Origin: Tidjanibacter sp.
GTDB lineage: Bacteria > Bacteroidota > Bacteroidia > Bacteroidales > Rikenellaceae
Direction of reading: 5' to 3'
Length of the DNA: 7,688 nucleotides
Assembly: GCA_017630115.1 (NCBI GenBank)
Contig: JAGBVY010000129.1
Coordinates: 1 to 7,688, forward strand
Shown here: positions 1-6,417 of the stretch, in pieces
How the letters are laid out: every line of letters starts with the position of its first letter
Position numbering within the stretch: position 1 is the first letter of the stretch
Made by a program: the position numbers and the translations under genes
Notes under the pieces: model-generated
The model's database searches: none
What the model was told of the DNA's origin: nothing
Seen by the model: the letters and a program-made list of their open reading frames with translations, nothing else

Positions 1-1511
1 CAACGGCTACCACCGAGGTGCTTGTTAGTGGCGAAGGTCAGAAAGGTCAGGCCAAACTGCTGGCCATCAGCGGCTTGATTGGTGGTCTTTACGACTTCGC
101 TGTTAGCACCTTTGGCGTTTGGACCGACACTATCTCTACCCGCGTAACTGCTTGGGGTACAATGTTGGCCGACAAGTTTAAGGCCGTATTCAGCATCAAC
201 ACCTCGGCTGCCGTGTTGGGTTTGGGCTATATCGTTGGTTTGAAATATGCTGCATTCATTTGCGCCGGTTCGTTCCTCGTATGGTTCCTCATCGTGCCTA
301 TGGTTGGCTCGTTTGAGAGCAGTATCGACCCTATGGCGCTCATCTCGCTCTTGGGCATTACCGATGCCAAATTGCTTGCCAACCCCGAACTCGTATTCAC
401 CCCCGAGAACCTCTTTGCCTACATTGGCAAGCCTATCGGTATTGGTGGTATCGCTATGGCGGGTATCATTGGTATTGTTCGCCAAGCCGGCATTATCAAA
501 CAGTCGCTCGGTATGGCTGTTAGCGAGCTGAAAGGCAAAAAAGATAGCGGCGAGGCTCGTCGTACCGACAAAGATATTTCGATGCGTACTATCCTTGCAA
601 TCCTCATCGCAGCACTCGTGAGTGTACTCGTATTCTTCCGCGTGGGCGTTTTGGATAGCTGGTGGCTCTCAATTGTAGCTCTCTTGGTAGTGTTTGTAAT
701 CGCATTCCTCTTCACCACCGTTGCTGCCAACGCAATCGCTATTGTAGGCTCCAACCCCGTGAGCGGTATGACTCTTATGACCCTTATCCTCTCGTCGCTC
801 GTGCTGGTGAGCGTTGGTTTGGAGGGCCAAAGCGGTATGACTGCTGCAATGATTATCGGTGGCGTGGTATGTACTGCACTCTCTATGGCGGGTGGCTTTA
901 TCACCGACCTGAAAATCGGCTACTGGATTGGTACTACCCCCAAGAGGCAGGAGGCGTGGAAATTCCTCGGCACAGTGGTGTCGGCTGCTACCGTAGCGGG
1001 CGTTATGATGATTCTCAATAAGACCTATGGTTTCACTGGCGAGGGGGCACTCGTAGCTCCTCAGGCCAACGCTATGGCTGCCGTTATCAAACCTCTGATG
1101 ACTGGTGGCACAACCCCTTGGGTGCTCTACTTCGTTGGCGCAGCTTTGGCTCTGATACTCACTATGATTGGTGTTCCCGCACTCCCCTTCGCACTGGGTA
1201 TGTTCATCCCCCTGAGCCTCAATGCTCCTCTGTTGGTGGGTGGTCTTATCAGCTGGTTTGTTTCGGGCCGTTCGAAAGATGCCGAGCTTAATAAAGCACG
1301 CAATAGTCGCGGTACACTCATCGCCTCGGGCTTCATTGCCGGTGGTGCTCTTATGGGTGTTGTGAGCGCAATCCTAAAATTTGCAGGTGCCGACTGGTTT
1401 ATGGGCGAGTGGTATGCATCCAACGGCGCACAGTGGCTCGGCATAGCAGCTTACGTTGCTATCATCGGCTACTTCATCTGGGATTCGCTCCGAGCTAAAA
1501 AGGAGGCATAG
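1..1511 (+). CDS. OPT-family oligopeptide transporter, 5' end missing
   Basis: Inner-membrane carrier of the OPT family, which imports small peptides by cation-coupled symport. The frame is open from base 3 with no start in view, and 502 residues are visible to the TAG at 1509. Bacterial members usually have roughly 630-680 residues, so about 130-180 N-terminal residues lie upstream. The GTG at 18 is an internal Val codon, not the start. Family signatures, numbered from that Val: GSNPVSGMT at 244-252, followed by a hydrophobic helix; the TDLKIGYWIGTTPKRQ stretch at 296-311; PALPFALGMFIPL at 387-399; and RGTLIASGFIAGGAL at 431-445. Many hydrophobic helices alternate with one charged loop (about 169-190) that is probably cytosolic. 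The stop is 82 bases before pepT, which supports a role in feeding peptides to cytosolic peptidases. Substrate and coupling ion cannot be read from sequence; some OPT relatives carry metal chelates instead. Confidence 0.93.
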   Translation, partial: TATTEVLVSGEGQKGQAKLLAISGLIGGLYDFAVSTFGVWTDTISTRVTAWGTMLADKFKAVFSINTSAAVLGLGYIVGLKYAAFICAGSFLVWFLIVPMVGSFESSIDPMALISLLGITDAKLLANPELVFTPENLFAYIGKPIGIGGIAMAGIIGIVRQAGIIKQSLGMAVSELKGKKDSGEARRTDKDISMRTILAILIAALVSVLVFFRVGVLDSWWLSIVALLVVFVIAFLFTTVAANAIAIVGSNPVSGMTLMTLILSSLVLVSVGLEGQSGMTAAMIIGGVVCTALSMAGGFITDLKIGYWIGTTPKRQEAWKFLGTVVSAATVAGVMMILNKTYGFTGEGALVAPQANAMAAVIKPLMTGGTTPWVLYFVGAALALILTMIGVPALPFALGMFIPLSLNAPLLVGGLISWFVSGRSKDAELNKARNSRGTLIASGFIAGGALMGVVSAILKFAGADWFMGEWYASNGAQWLGIAAYVAIIGYFIWDSLRAKKEA

Positions 1512-1520
1512 AGTGACAAA

Positions 1521-1541
1521 TTCAAAATTCAAAATTCAAAA
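1521..1541. repeat. Three tandem copies of the 7-mer TTCAAAA
   Basis: TTCAAAA occurs at 1521-1527, 1528-1534 and 1535-1541 without mismatch and is followed by TT. It begins ten bases after the transporter stop and lies wholly in the gap before pepT. It resembles the short AT-rich intergenic repeats scattered in some bacterial genomes. It has no coding role; any function is unknown. Confidence 0.85.
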
Positions 1542-1558
1542 TTTACATCCCAGTACTG

Positions 1559-1585
1559 ACAACTGATAACTTACAACTGATAACT
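1559..1585. repeat. 13-bp direct repeat ACAACTGATAACT, two copies
   Basis: ACAACTGATAACT occurs at 1559-1571 and again at 1573-1585, separated by a single T (period 14). It lies 17 bases after the TTCAAAA run and ends eight bases before the pepT start. Two unrelated repeat families in one 82-base gap suggest a dispersed intergenic element or a binding site. It is not a CRISPR: there are too few copies and no spacers. Confidence 0.8.
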
Positions 1586-1593
1586 CAAAGTAA

Positions 1594-2811
1594 ATGGAAC
1601 TACAAGAGAGATTTTTGAAATATGTCGCCTTCGACACCCAGAGCGACGAGAATAGCATCACCTTCCCCTCGACCGACAAGCAGCTTGTACTGCTCAGAGC
1701 ATTGAAGGAGGAGATGGAGGCTATGGGTATGACCGAGGTAACGATGGACGAGCACGGCTACGTTATGGGTAGCATCGAGGCCTCCGAGGGCTACGAGCAC
1801 TGCCCCGTCATCGGCTTCCTCTCGCACGTCGATACATCGCCCGATATGAGCGGTGCTGCCATTAAGCCTCAGATTGTGAGGAACTACAATGGCGAGGATA
1901 TCGTTCTGAACGAGGAGGTTACAATGAAGGTGGCCGACTTCCCTGAGCTGAAATTCTTTGAGGGTCACACCCTGATCACAACCGACGGCACCACCCTACT
2001 GGGTGCTGACGACAAGGCCGGCGTGGCGGAGATTATGACCGCAGCCGAGTATCTGCTGAAAAATCCCAGCGTGAAGCACGGCAAGATTCGCATCGGCTTC
2101 ACTCCCGACGAGGAGATTGGTCGTGGCGTGGATTACTTCAATGTGGAGGCTTTCGGTGCAAAATATGCCTACACCGTCGATGGCGGTATGGAGGGCGAGT
2201 TGGAGTATGAGAACTTCAATGCCGCAGGCGCAAAACTCACCATCACTGGTCGCAACATCCACCCCGGCTCGGCTAAGGACAAGATGGTCAATGCCATACA
2301 ACTCGCAATGGAGCTCAACGCCCTATTGCCCGTAACTATGCGTCCTGAGCATACCGAAGGCTACGAGGGTTTCTTCCACCTTGTTGGCATCAAAGGCGAG
2401 GTTGAGCAAGCCGAGATGAGCTACATCATCCGCGACCACGACAAAGCCAAATTCGAGGCCAAAAAGGCTCTCTTGGAGCAGGCTGTGGCCTATGTCAATG
2501 CACGTCACGAGGGCGAGTGGATTAAATTGGTGCTCAAAGACCAATACTACAATATGCGCGAGATGGTTGAGCCCCACCCTGAGATTATCGAGAAGGCTAT
2601 GAAGGCTATGGAGCAAGCAGGTGTAACCCCCATTGTGAAGCCCATTCGTGGCGGTACGGACGGCAGCCGACTGTCGTATATGGGTCTGCCCTGCCCCAAC
2701 CTCTTCACAGGCGGTATGAACTTCCACGGCAAGTTTGAGTACGTTTCGCTCGACAGTATGTATCGTCAGGTGCAGACGCTGGTAAACTTGGTCAAACTCT
2801 GGACCGTATAA
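1594..2811 (+). CDS. pepT: Peptidase T (tripeptide aminopeptidase), M20 family
   Basis: Cytosolic di-zinc aminopeptidase that removes the N-terminal residue from tripeptides. The product is 405 residues, against 408 for the E. coli enzyme. All metal and catalytic positions are present with almost the E. coli numbering: H78 and catalytic D80 in FLSHVDTSPD, bridging D140 in LLGADDKAG, general base E173 and metal ligand E174 in FTPDEEIGRG, D196 in YTVDGG, and H378 in GGMNFHGKFE. The central dimerisation ('lid') domain spans roughly residues 205-315, and the substrate-binding RGGTDGSRLS lies at 352-361. The ATG at 1594 gives the family-typical N-terminus (MELQERFLKYVAFDTQS). The leader is AT-rich with no Shine-Dalgarno, as is usual in this phylum. 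It sits between an oligopeptide importer and two exported proteins, so imported tripeptides are its likely substrate. It appears intact. Confidence 0.97.
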   Translation: MELQERFLKYVAFDTQSDENSITFPSTDKQLVLLRALKEEMEAMGMTEVTMDEHGYVMGSIEASEGYEHCPVIGFLSHVDTSPDMSGAAIKPQIVRNYNGEDIVLNEEVTMKVADFPELKFFEGHTLITTDGTTLLGADDKAGVAEIMTAAEYLLKNPSVKHGKIRIGFTPDEEIGRGVDYFNVEAFGAKYAYTVDGGMEGELEYENFNAAGAKLTITGRNIHPGSAKDKMVNAIQLAMELNALLPVTMRPEHTEGYEGFFHLVGIKGEVEQAEMSYIIRDHDKAKFEAKKALLEQAVAYVNARHEGEWIKLVLKDQYYNMREMVEPHPEIIEKAMKAMEQAGVTPIVKPIRGGTDGSRLSYMGLPCPNLFTGGMNFHGKFEYVSLDSMYRQVQTLVNLVKLWTV

Positions 2812-2843
2812 GAAATTAGGCAAATAAAACCGATAAACCGACT

Positions 2844-3488
2844 ATGAAAAAATTGTTTATTCTGCTGAGTCTGGTGGTTGCAACCACCCTCTCGGCAAAT
2901 GCACAGCTCGACCTCGGGGCGCTCTTTGGCAAGGTTAAAGAGGTAGCAACAGAGGCCGCAGGCGACGCTATCGACGAAGTTGTGCCCGAGGAGATTCAAT
3001 CGCTACTGGGCATTGCTATCCCCGAATTGGAGATTCCCGGAACGTGGAGCTATGTGGATGTGGCTGTGGAGTTTGAGAGTACCGATGCACTCACCAATGC
3101 TGGTGGTGTTGTAGCTGCCGAGACTGTGGAGCAGAAACTCGCACCTATGCTCGCCAAAGTAGGCATCAAAGAGGGCGCTTTTACCTTCACCTTCAACGAG
3201 GACGGCTCTGTTAGCACCACCCTCGGCAAGAAGAACGTTAAGGGCACTTGGAAGTACGACAAAAAGAGCGAGAGCGTCACTTTGGGTATGAGTGGCAAGG
3301 AGTTTACCACCCGTATGACCGAAAGCGGCGACAACATAAACATCCTCTTTAAGGCCGACAAACTTCTGGAACTAATCAAAACCCTGAGCTCCAAATCGAG
3401 CAACTCTACCCTCGTGGCAGTGGCTGCCATCGCCAAGTCGTACGACGGTATGAACATCGGTTTTGAGTGTGAAAAAATCAATAAATAG
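2844..3488 (+). CDS. Secreted DUF4923-like protein of unknown function
   Basis: Product of 214 residues. Residues 1-20 form a Sec signal peptide (MKK, hydrophobic core, ANA before Q21), so the mature protein is probably periplasmic or surface-exposed. An Ala/Glu-rich amphipathic segment (about 28-58) precedes a beta-rich domain with two GTW motifs: GTWSY at 66-70 and GTWKYD at 134-139. The stretch with VEFES, AGG and AAETVEQKLAP, then FTFTFNEDGSVSTTLG, matches my memory of the Bacteroidota family DUF4923, whose molecular role is not known to me. The GTW pairs suggest a lipocalin-like or related beta-barrel fold; that is inference. No catalytic motif and no lipobox are visible. It follows pepT by 32 bases and precedes the C1 peptidase by 33 bases, with no promoter or terminator in either gap, so it is probably co-transcribed with them. 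A chaperone, inhibitor or peptide-binding role for the neighbouring exported peptidase is only a guess from position. Confidence 0.8.
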   Translation: MKKLFILLSLVVATTLSANAQLDLGALFGKVKEVATEAAGDAIDEVVPEEIQSLLGIAIPELEIPGTWSYVDVAVEFESTDALTNAGGVVAAETVEQKLAPMLAKVGIKEGAFTFTFNEDGSVSTTLGKKNVKGTWKYDKKSESVTLGMSGKEFTTRMTESGDNINILFKADKLLELIKTLSSKSSNSTLVAVAAIAKSYDGMNIGFECEKINK

Positions 3489-3521
3489 CAACAACAACTA
3501 AAACTTAATTTATAAACGAAG

Positions 3522-4727
3522 ATGAAAAAACTTATCATTGCAATCAGCGCACTTATGGCTGTGGCTACTCTTAACGCACAGGAGCAGACCCCCAAAGCAG
3601 ACGAGGGTTTCCAGTTTACTATCGTTAAGGAGAACCCCATCACAAGCATTAAAAACCAAAACCGTGCAGGCACCTGCTGGTGCTACTCGGCTCTCTCGTT
3701 CATCGAGGCTGAGCTGATTCGTATGGGCAAAGGCGAGTACGACTTCTCGGAGATGTACCTCGTTCACAAAACCTATCAGGATAGGGCCGACAAGGCTGTT
3801 CGCACCCACGGCGATGTTTCCTTCGCACAGGGCGGTTCGTTCTACGATGTAATCTACGGTATGGAGCACTTCGGTCTTGTACCCGAGGCAGAGATGCGTC
3901 CCGGCGTTATGTATGGCGAGACCCTGAGCAACCACAACGAGTTGTCGGCTGTTAGCGATGCAGTTGTAGCAGCTATCGCCAAAGGCAACCACCGCAGCCT
4001 CCAACTCGACCCCAACGGTCAGCCCCTCTGGAAGAAAGCCATTGAGGCCGTTCACGACATCTACCTTGGCAAGTGCCCCGAGAGTTTCGTATATGAGGGT
4101 AAGGAATATACTCCCAAGTCGTTCTACGAGTCCACCGGCCTGAATGCCGACGACTACATCTCGCTCACTTCCTACACTCACCACCCCTTCTACGAGTCGT
4201 TCGTATTGGAGATTCAGGACAACTGGCGTTGGGCTCAGTCCTACAACCTCCCCATCGACGAGCTTTTGGAGGTGTTTGACAACGCTATTGAGAAGGGCTA
4301 CACCATCGCTTGGGGTAGCGACGTTAGCGAGCAGGGCTTTACCCGCGATGGTATTGCTGTAATGCCCGACGTTGAGAAAGTTCAGGAGTTGAGTGGCTCG
4401 GATATGGCTCGTTGGCTCAAACTCTCACCCGCAGAGAGGAAGCTCACCACCAAACCCCAGCCCCAGAAATGGTGCACTCAGGAGGAGCGTCAGCAGGCCT
4501 ACGACAACTGGGAGACCACCGACGACCACGGTATGGTAATCTACGGTAAGGCTGTCGATCAGGAGGGTACTGAGTACTATATGGTTAAGAACTCGTGGGG
4601 CGAGAGCGGTGCCTACAAAGGCATTTGGTACGCTTCGAAGGCATTTGTACGTTACAAAACTATGAACATCATCGTTCACAAAGATGCTCTTCCCAAAACT
4701 ATCAAGAAGAAACTTGGCCTGAAATAG
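3522..4727 (+). CDS. Exported C1 (papain-fold) cysteine peptidase, bleomycin hydrolase/PepC-like
   Basis: Cysteine aminopeptidase-like enzyme of 401 residues. The papain-type active site is complete: oxyanion Gln46 in KNQNRAGTCW, nucleophile Cys52 (exactly six residues on, as in papain), His336 in TTDDHGMVIYG, and Asn357 in MVKNSWGESG. The long insert between Cys and His, the early Cys, and the KxxSSWG-like C-terminal block fit the bleomycin hydrolase/PepC branch (C1B). In that branch the C-terminal tail enters the active site and enforces aminopeptidase action; here the tail is basic (PKTIKKKLGLK). Residues 1-19 look like a Sec signal peptide (hydrophobic core, LNA before Q20), so it probably works in the periplasm, unlike the cytosolic classical enzymes. 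No propeptide is evident. At 401 residues it is a little shorter than PepC or bleomycin hydrolase (about 435-455). A second Cys (C54) lies two residues after the nucleophile. It is the last gene before the strong terminator. Amino- versus endopeptidase action cannot be settled from sequence. Confidence 0.92.
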   Translation: MKKLIIAISALMAVATLNAQEQTPKADEGFQFTIVKENPITSIKNQNRAGTCWCYSALSFIEAELIRMGKGEYDFSEMYLVHKTYQDRADKAVRTHGDVSFAQGGSFYDVIYGMEHFGLVPEAEMRPGVMYGETLSNHNELSAVSDAVVAAIAKGNHRSLQLDPNGQPLWKKAIEAVHDIYLGKCPESFVYEGKEYTPKSFYESTGLNADDYISLTSYTHHPFYESFVLEIQDNWRWAQSYNLPIDELLEVFDNAIEKGYTIAWGSDVSEQGFTRDGIAVMPDVEKVQELSGSDMARWLKLSPAERKLTTKPQPQKWCTQEERQQAYDNWETTDDHGMVIYGKAVDQEGTEYYMVKNSWGESGAYKGIWYASKAFVRYKTMNIIVHKDALPKTIKKKLGLK

Positions 4728-4791
4728 TTTTTTAGCAAATGCTCTGAGCTTCGATTGAATTGCTCGGAAATCAGTTTGCAAATTATCATAG

Positions 4792-4822
4792 AAAAGGACA
4801 CCGCACTCTGCGGTGTCCTTTT
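4792..4822 (+). terminator. Strong intrinsic terminator after the peptidase operon
   Basis: Perfect 14-bp inverted repeat: AAAAGGACACCGCA at 4792-4805 and TGCGGTGTCCTTTT at 4809-4822, with a CTC loop. The GC-rich core sits inside an A/T flank, so the right arm ends in a T tract, followed by ATTTTG. It starts 64 bases after the peptidase stop. The symmetry could allow termination in both directions, but no opposing gene is in view. Confidence 0.92.
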
Positions 4823-4838
4823 ATTTTGCATAAATTTG
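4807..4838 (+). promoter_or_regulatory. Candidate Bacteroidota promoter for the surface lipoprotein gene
   Basis: TAAATTTG at 4831-4838 matches the -7 consensus TAnnTTTG. TCTG at 4807-4810, exactly 20 bases upstream, is a weak -33 element (consensus TTTG). Transcription would start near 4842-4848, leaving a leader of about 50 bases. The -33 element would lie in the loop and right arm of the preceding terminator, so the two signals overlap. Support is only moderate because of the poor -33 match. Confidence 0.42.
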
Positions 4839-4850
4839 GTTGGAAAGAAA

Positions 4851-4869
4851 AACTTGCGTAACTTGCGTA
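4851..4869. repeat. Tandem 9-bp direct repeat ACTTGCGTA in the lipoprotein leader
   Basis: ACTTGCGTA occurs at 4852-4860 and 4861-4869, head to tail, preceded by one extra A. It lies just downstream of the proposed start point and 25 bases before the ATG. This position would suit an operator or a leader RNA element, or it may be chance duplication. Confidence 0.6.
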
Positions 4870-4894
4870 CAATAATCAAATATAATGTGCCCCT

Positions 4895-6373
4895 ATGAAA
4901 CATATTTTAGCCCCTCTGTTTGCTACATTTGCACTCCTTTTGGCCAGTTGCACCACAGAATACGACGATAGCGAATTACGCAACGAGATTGAGTCGCTAC
5001 GACAACAGATAAAGGATGTTGAAACACTGCTGAATGCATCGCAAAACAACCTCACTATCACCTCAGTAGAGGAGAGCGAGGAGGGCTTTATTGTGACCTT
5101 CTCCGATGGTTCAACCATACTCGTCAAGCACGGCACCAATGGCAAGGACGGAGCCGACGGCAAGGACGGTGAAAAGGGCGCAGACGGAGAAAAAGGAGCA
5201 GACGGAGCAGACGGAGCAGATGGTAAAGACGGCGTAGATGGCAAAGACGGCAAAGACGGCGAAACACTCATTGAGTCGATAATCATAGGCGAAACCGGGG
5301 TTACATTCATACTGACAAGTGGCAAAACCGTAATCATCCCCTTAGAGGGCTACTACGACTCCGCAGAGGCACCCATACACTTCCTCGACAACACCACCAA
5401 AGTGTTGTGCGTAATGGAGTGGGACACCGACGGCGACCAAGAACTCTCCTACAAAGAGGCAGCGGCAGTAGAGGATATTGGCTTATTGTTTCAAGGTAGC
5501 AAAATAGTAGCTTTCAGGGAGTTGCAATACTTCACAGGACTCGCTTCCATACCCGCAAAAGCATTCTACAACTGCACCGAGCTGAAAGCCATATCATTGC
5601 CCGAGAGCGCCCAAAACATTGGCGAGGAGGCATTTGCCTACTGCGAGCGTTTGGAGGAGGTGGCTCTACCTGAGGGCATCAGCACAATAGAGAAAAACGC
5701 CTTTAAGTATTGCGAAAAGTTGGAGAAAATCATCCTCCCCACCGTACTCAAAGAGCTTCCCTATCAGCTATTCTACGGCTGCTACGCCCTGACCGATGTG
5801 ACACTTCCCGCAGGGTTGGAGATAATTGGCGAGAGGGCATTTGAGAACTGCACAAGCCTCAAAGAAATCATCATACCAACCTCGGTGGCAAAGATTGAAG
5901 ACTACGCCTTCTACAAGTGCTACCTACTCGATACAATCAACCTCCCAGAAGGTATCCAGAGCATACCTACGGGTTGTTTCTACAACTGCGAGGCGCTACC
6001 ACAACTCACTCTACCCGAAAGCGTTACCTACATAGGCGACTACGCTCTACGCAACTGCTATGCCCTCGGCGAAGTACACCTTGGCTCGAAGGTCGCAACC
6101 ATAGACGACTACGCCTTCTACAACTGCACCGCCTTGGAGGAGATACTCCTCCCTGAGAGTGTCACCTCAATTGGGGCTTGGTCGTTTAGTAACTGCTCGG
6201 CTCTGGCGAGTGTGGTATGTGAGCCTACATCGCCCCCACTGCTCCACATCCACGCCTTCGACAAGAACGCCTCTCAGCGCCTAATATACGTTCCAGCCGA
6301 AAGCCTCGACGCCTACAAGCAAGCCGACGTGTGGAGTGGCTATGCAGAGAGCATTGTGGCCCTCGAAGAGTAA
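4895..6373 (+). CDS. Surface lipoprotein with collagen-like stalk and BspA-type leucine-rich repeats
   Basis: Product of 492 residues, probably anchored at the outer membrane facing outward. A signal peptide ends in the lipobox LLAS-C19, and acidic residues follow the Cys (TTEYDDSE), resembling the Bacteroidota lipoprotein export signal. Order of parts: heptad-like coiled coil (about 26-50); a beta module of DUF4988 type (55-77); 14 Gly-X-Y triplets (80-121); a second beta module (126-148); an EF-hand-like loop D177-E188, then the AFRELQYFTGL linker; ten 23-residue LRR_5/TpLRR repeats (218-447) of the form xIxxxAFxxCxxLxxIxLPxxhx; and a C-terminal cap ending in VWSGYAESIVAL. BspA-like proteins bind host proteins, glycans or other bacteria, but the ligand here cannot be read. 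The coiled coil and collagen part suggest a trimer. The ATG at 4895 directly yields the signal peptide. The gene stands alone between two hairpins with its own promoter candidate. Confidence 0.93.
   Translation: MKHILAPLFATFALLLASCTTEYDDSELRNEIESLRQQIKDVETLLNASQNNLTITSVEESEEGFIVTFSDGSTILVKHGTNGKDGADGKDGEKGADGEKGADGADGADGKDGVDGKDGKDGETLIESIIIGETGVTFILTSGKTVIIPLEGYYDSAEAPIHFLDNTTKVLCVMEWDTDGDQELSYKEAAAVEDIGLLFQGSKIVAFRELQYFTGLASIPAKAFYNCTELKAISLPESAQNIGEEAFAYCERLEEVALPEGISTIEKNAFKYCEKLEKIILPTVLKELPYQLFYGCYALTDVTLPAGLEIIGERAFENCTSLKEIIIPTSVAKIEDYAFYKCYLLDTINLPEGIQSIPTGCFYNCEALPQLTLPESVTYIGDYALRNCYALGEVHLGSKVATIDDYAFYNCTALEEILLPESVTSIGAWSFSNCSALASVVCEPTSPPLLHIHAFDKNASQRLIYVPAESLDAYKQADVWSGYAESIVALEE
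5132..5260 (+). repeat. Collagen-like Gly-X-Y coding repeat (residues 80-122)
   Basis: Glycine occurs at every third residue from G80 to G122 without a break, giving 14 full triplets. They are mostly GAD and GKD, with GEK, GVD and one GTN, and no proline. Part of the DNA is itself tandem: GGAGCAGAC at 5195-5203 and 5204-5212, then GGAGCAGAT at 5213-5221; and GGCAAAGAC at 5240-5248 and 5249-5257. Opposite charges (K next to D or E) probably stabilise the triple helix in place of hydroxyproline, as in other bacterial collagens. Slippage by 9 bases would change stalk length without breaking the frame. Confidence 0.9.
5423..5458 (+). other. EF-hand-like calcium loop in the lipoprotein (residues 177-188)
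   Basis: The 12 residues DTDGDQELSYKE carry Asp at loop positions 1, 3 and 5, Ser at 9 and Glu at 12, which is the ligand pattern of an EF-hand or dockerin-type loop. It lies between the second beta module and the repeats. Similar loops followed by an F-x-ELQYFTGL linker are common in Bacteroidota BspA-like proteins. Calcium binding is inferred, not shown. Confidence 0.7.
5546..6235 (+). repeat. Ten 23-residue TpLRR/LRR_5 repeats (residues 218-447)
   Basis: Repeats begin at residues 218, 241, 264, 287, 310, 333, 356, 379, 402 and 425, all spaced exactly 23 apart with no indel. Most follow IG-x-x-AF-x-x-C-x-x-L-x-x-I-x-LP. Every repeat has Cys at repeat position 10 (C227, C250 and so on to C434). 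The unit diverges at the DNA level, so it is an old protein repeat rather than a recent DNA amplification. The last unit loses the LP motif and leads into the C-terminal cap. Confidence 0.92.
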
Positions 6374-6390
6374 GACAACGAATAAAGGGG

Positions 6391-6412
6391 TGGTAAATAG
6401 GATTATTTACCA
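6391..6412 (+). terminator. Possible weak terminator hairpin after the lipoprotein gene
   Basis: TGGTAAATA (6391-6399) pairs with TATTTACCA (6404-6412) across a GGAT loop, making a 9-bp stem 17 bases after the stop. The stem is AT-rich and is followed by TAAAATTT rather than a clean T run, so termination may be inefficient. Confidence 0.5.
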
Positions 6413-6417
6413 TAAAA

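Noticed and set aside
18..20. GTG at 18 as the start of the OPT transporter
   Set aside because: The frame is open upstream to base 3, and about a quarter of the family length is missing, so the real start is outside the window.
1521..1585. Possible CRISPR array or phage attachment site
   Set aside because: The repeats are 7 and 13 bp with no spacers, and no cas, integrase or tRNA gene is nearby.
2323..2823. Minus-strand open frame of 166 residues opposite the end of pepT
   Set aside because: It lies over the conserved M20 metal-binding region and shows no domain of its own.
3510..4184. Long minus-strand open frame of 224 residues opposite the C1 peptidase
   Set aside because: It mirrors a gene with a complete active site and signal peptide, has no recognisable motif, and arises from the GC pattern of the opposite codons.
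4792..4822. Inverted repeat as the end of an insertion sequence
   Set aside because: It is a compact hairpin with a 3-base loop and T tract just after a gene, with no transposase or target duplication in view.
4876..5337. Minus-strand Ser/Pro-rich open frame of 153 residues opposite the lipoprotein start
   Set aside because: The SPSLPSAPSAP-type repeats are the reverse reading of the Gly-X-Y codons; the + strand has a lipobox and a coherent domain order.
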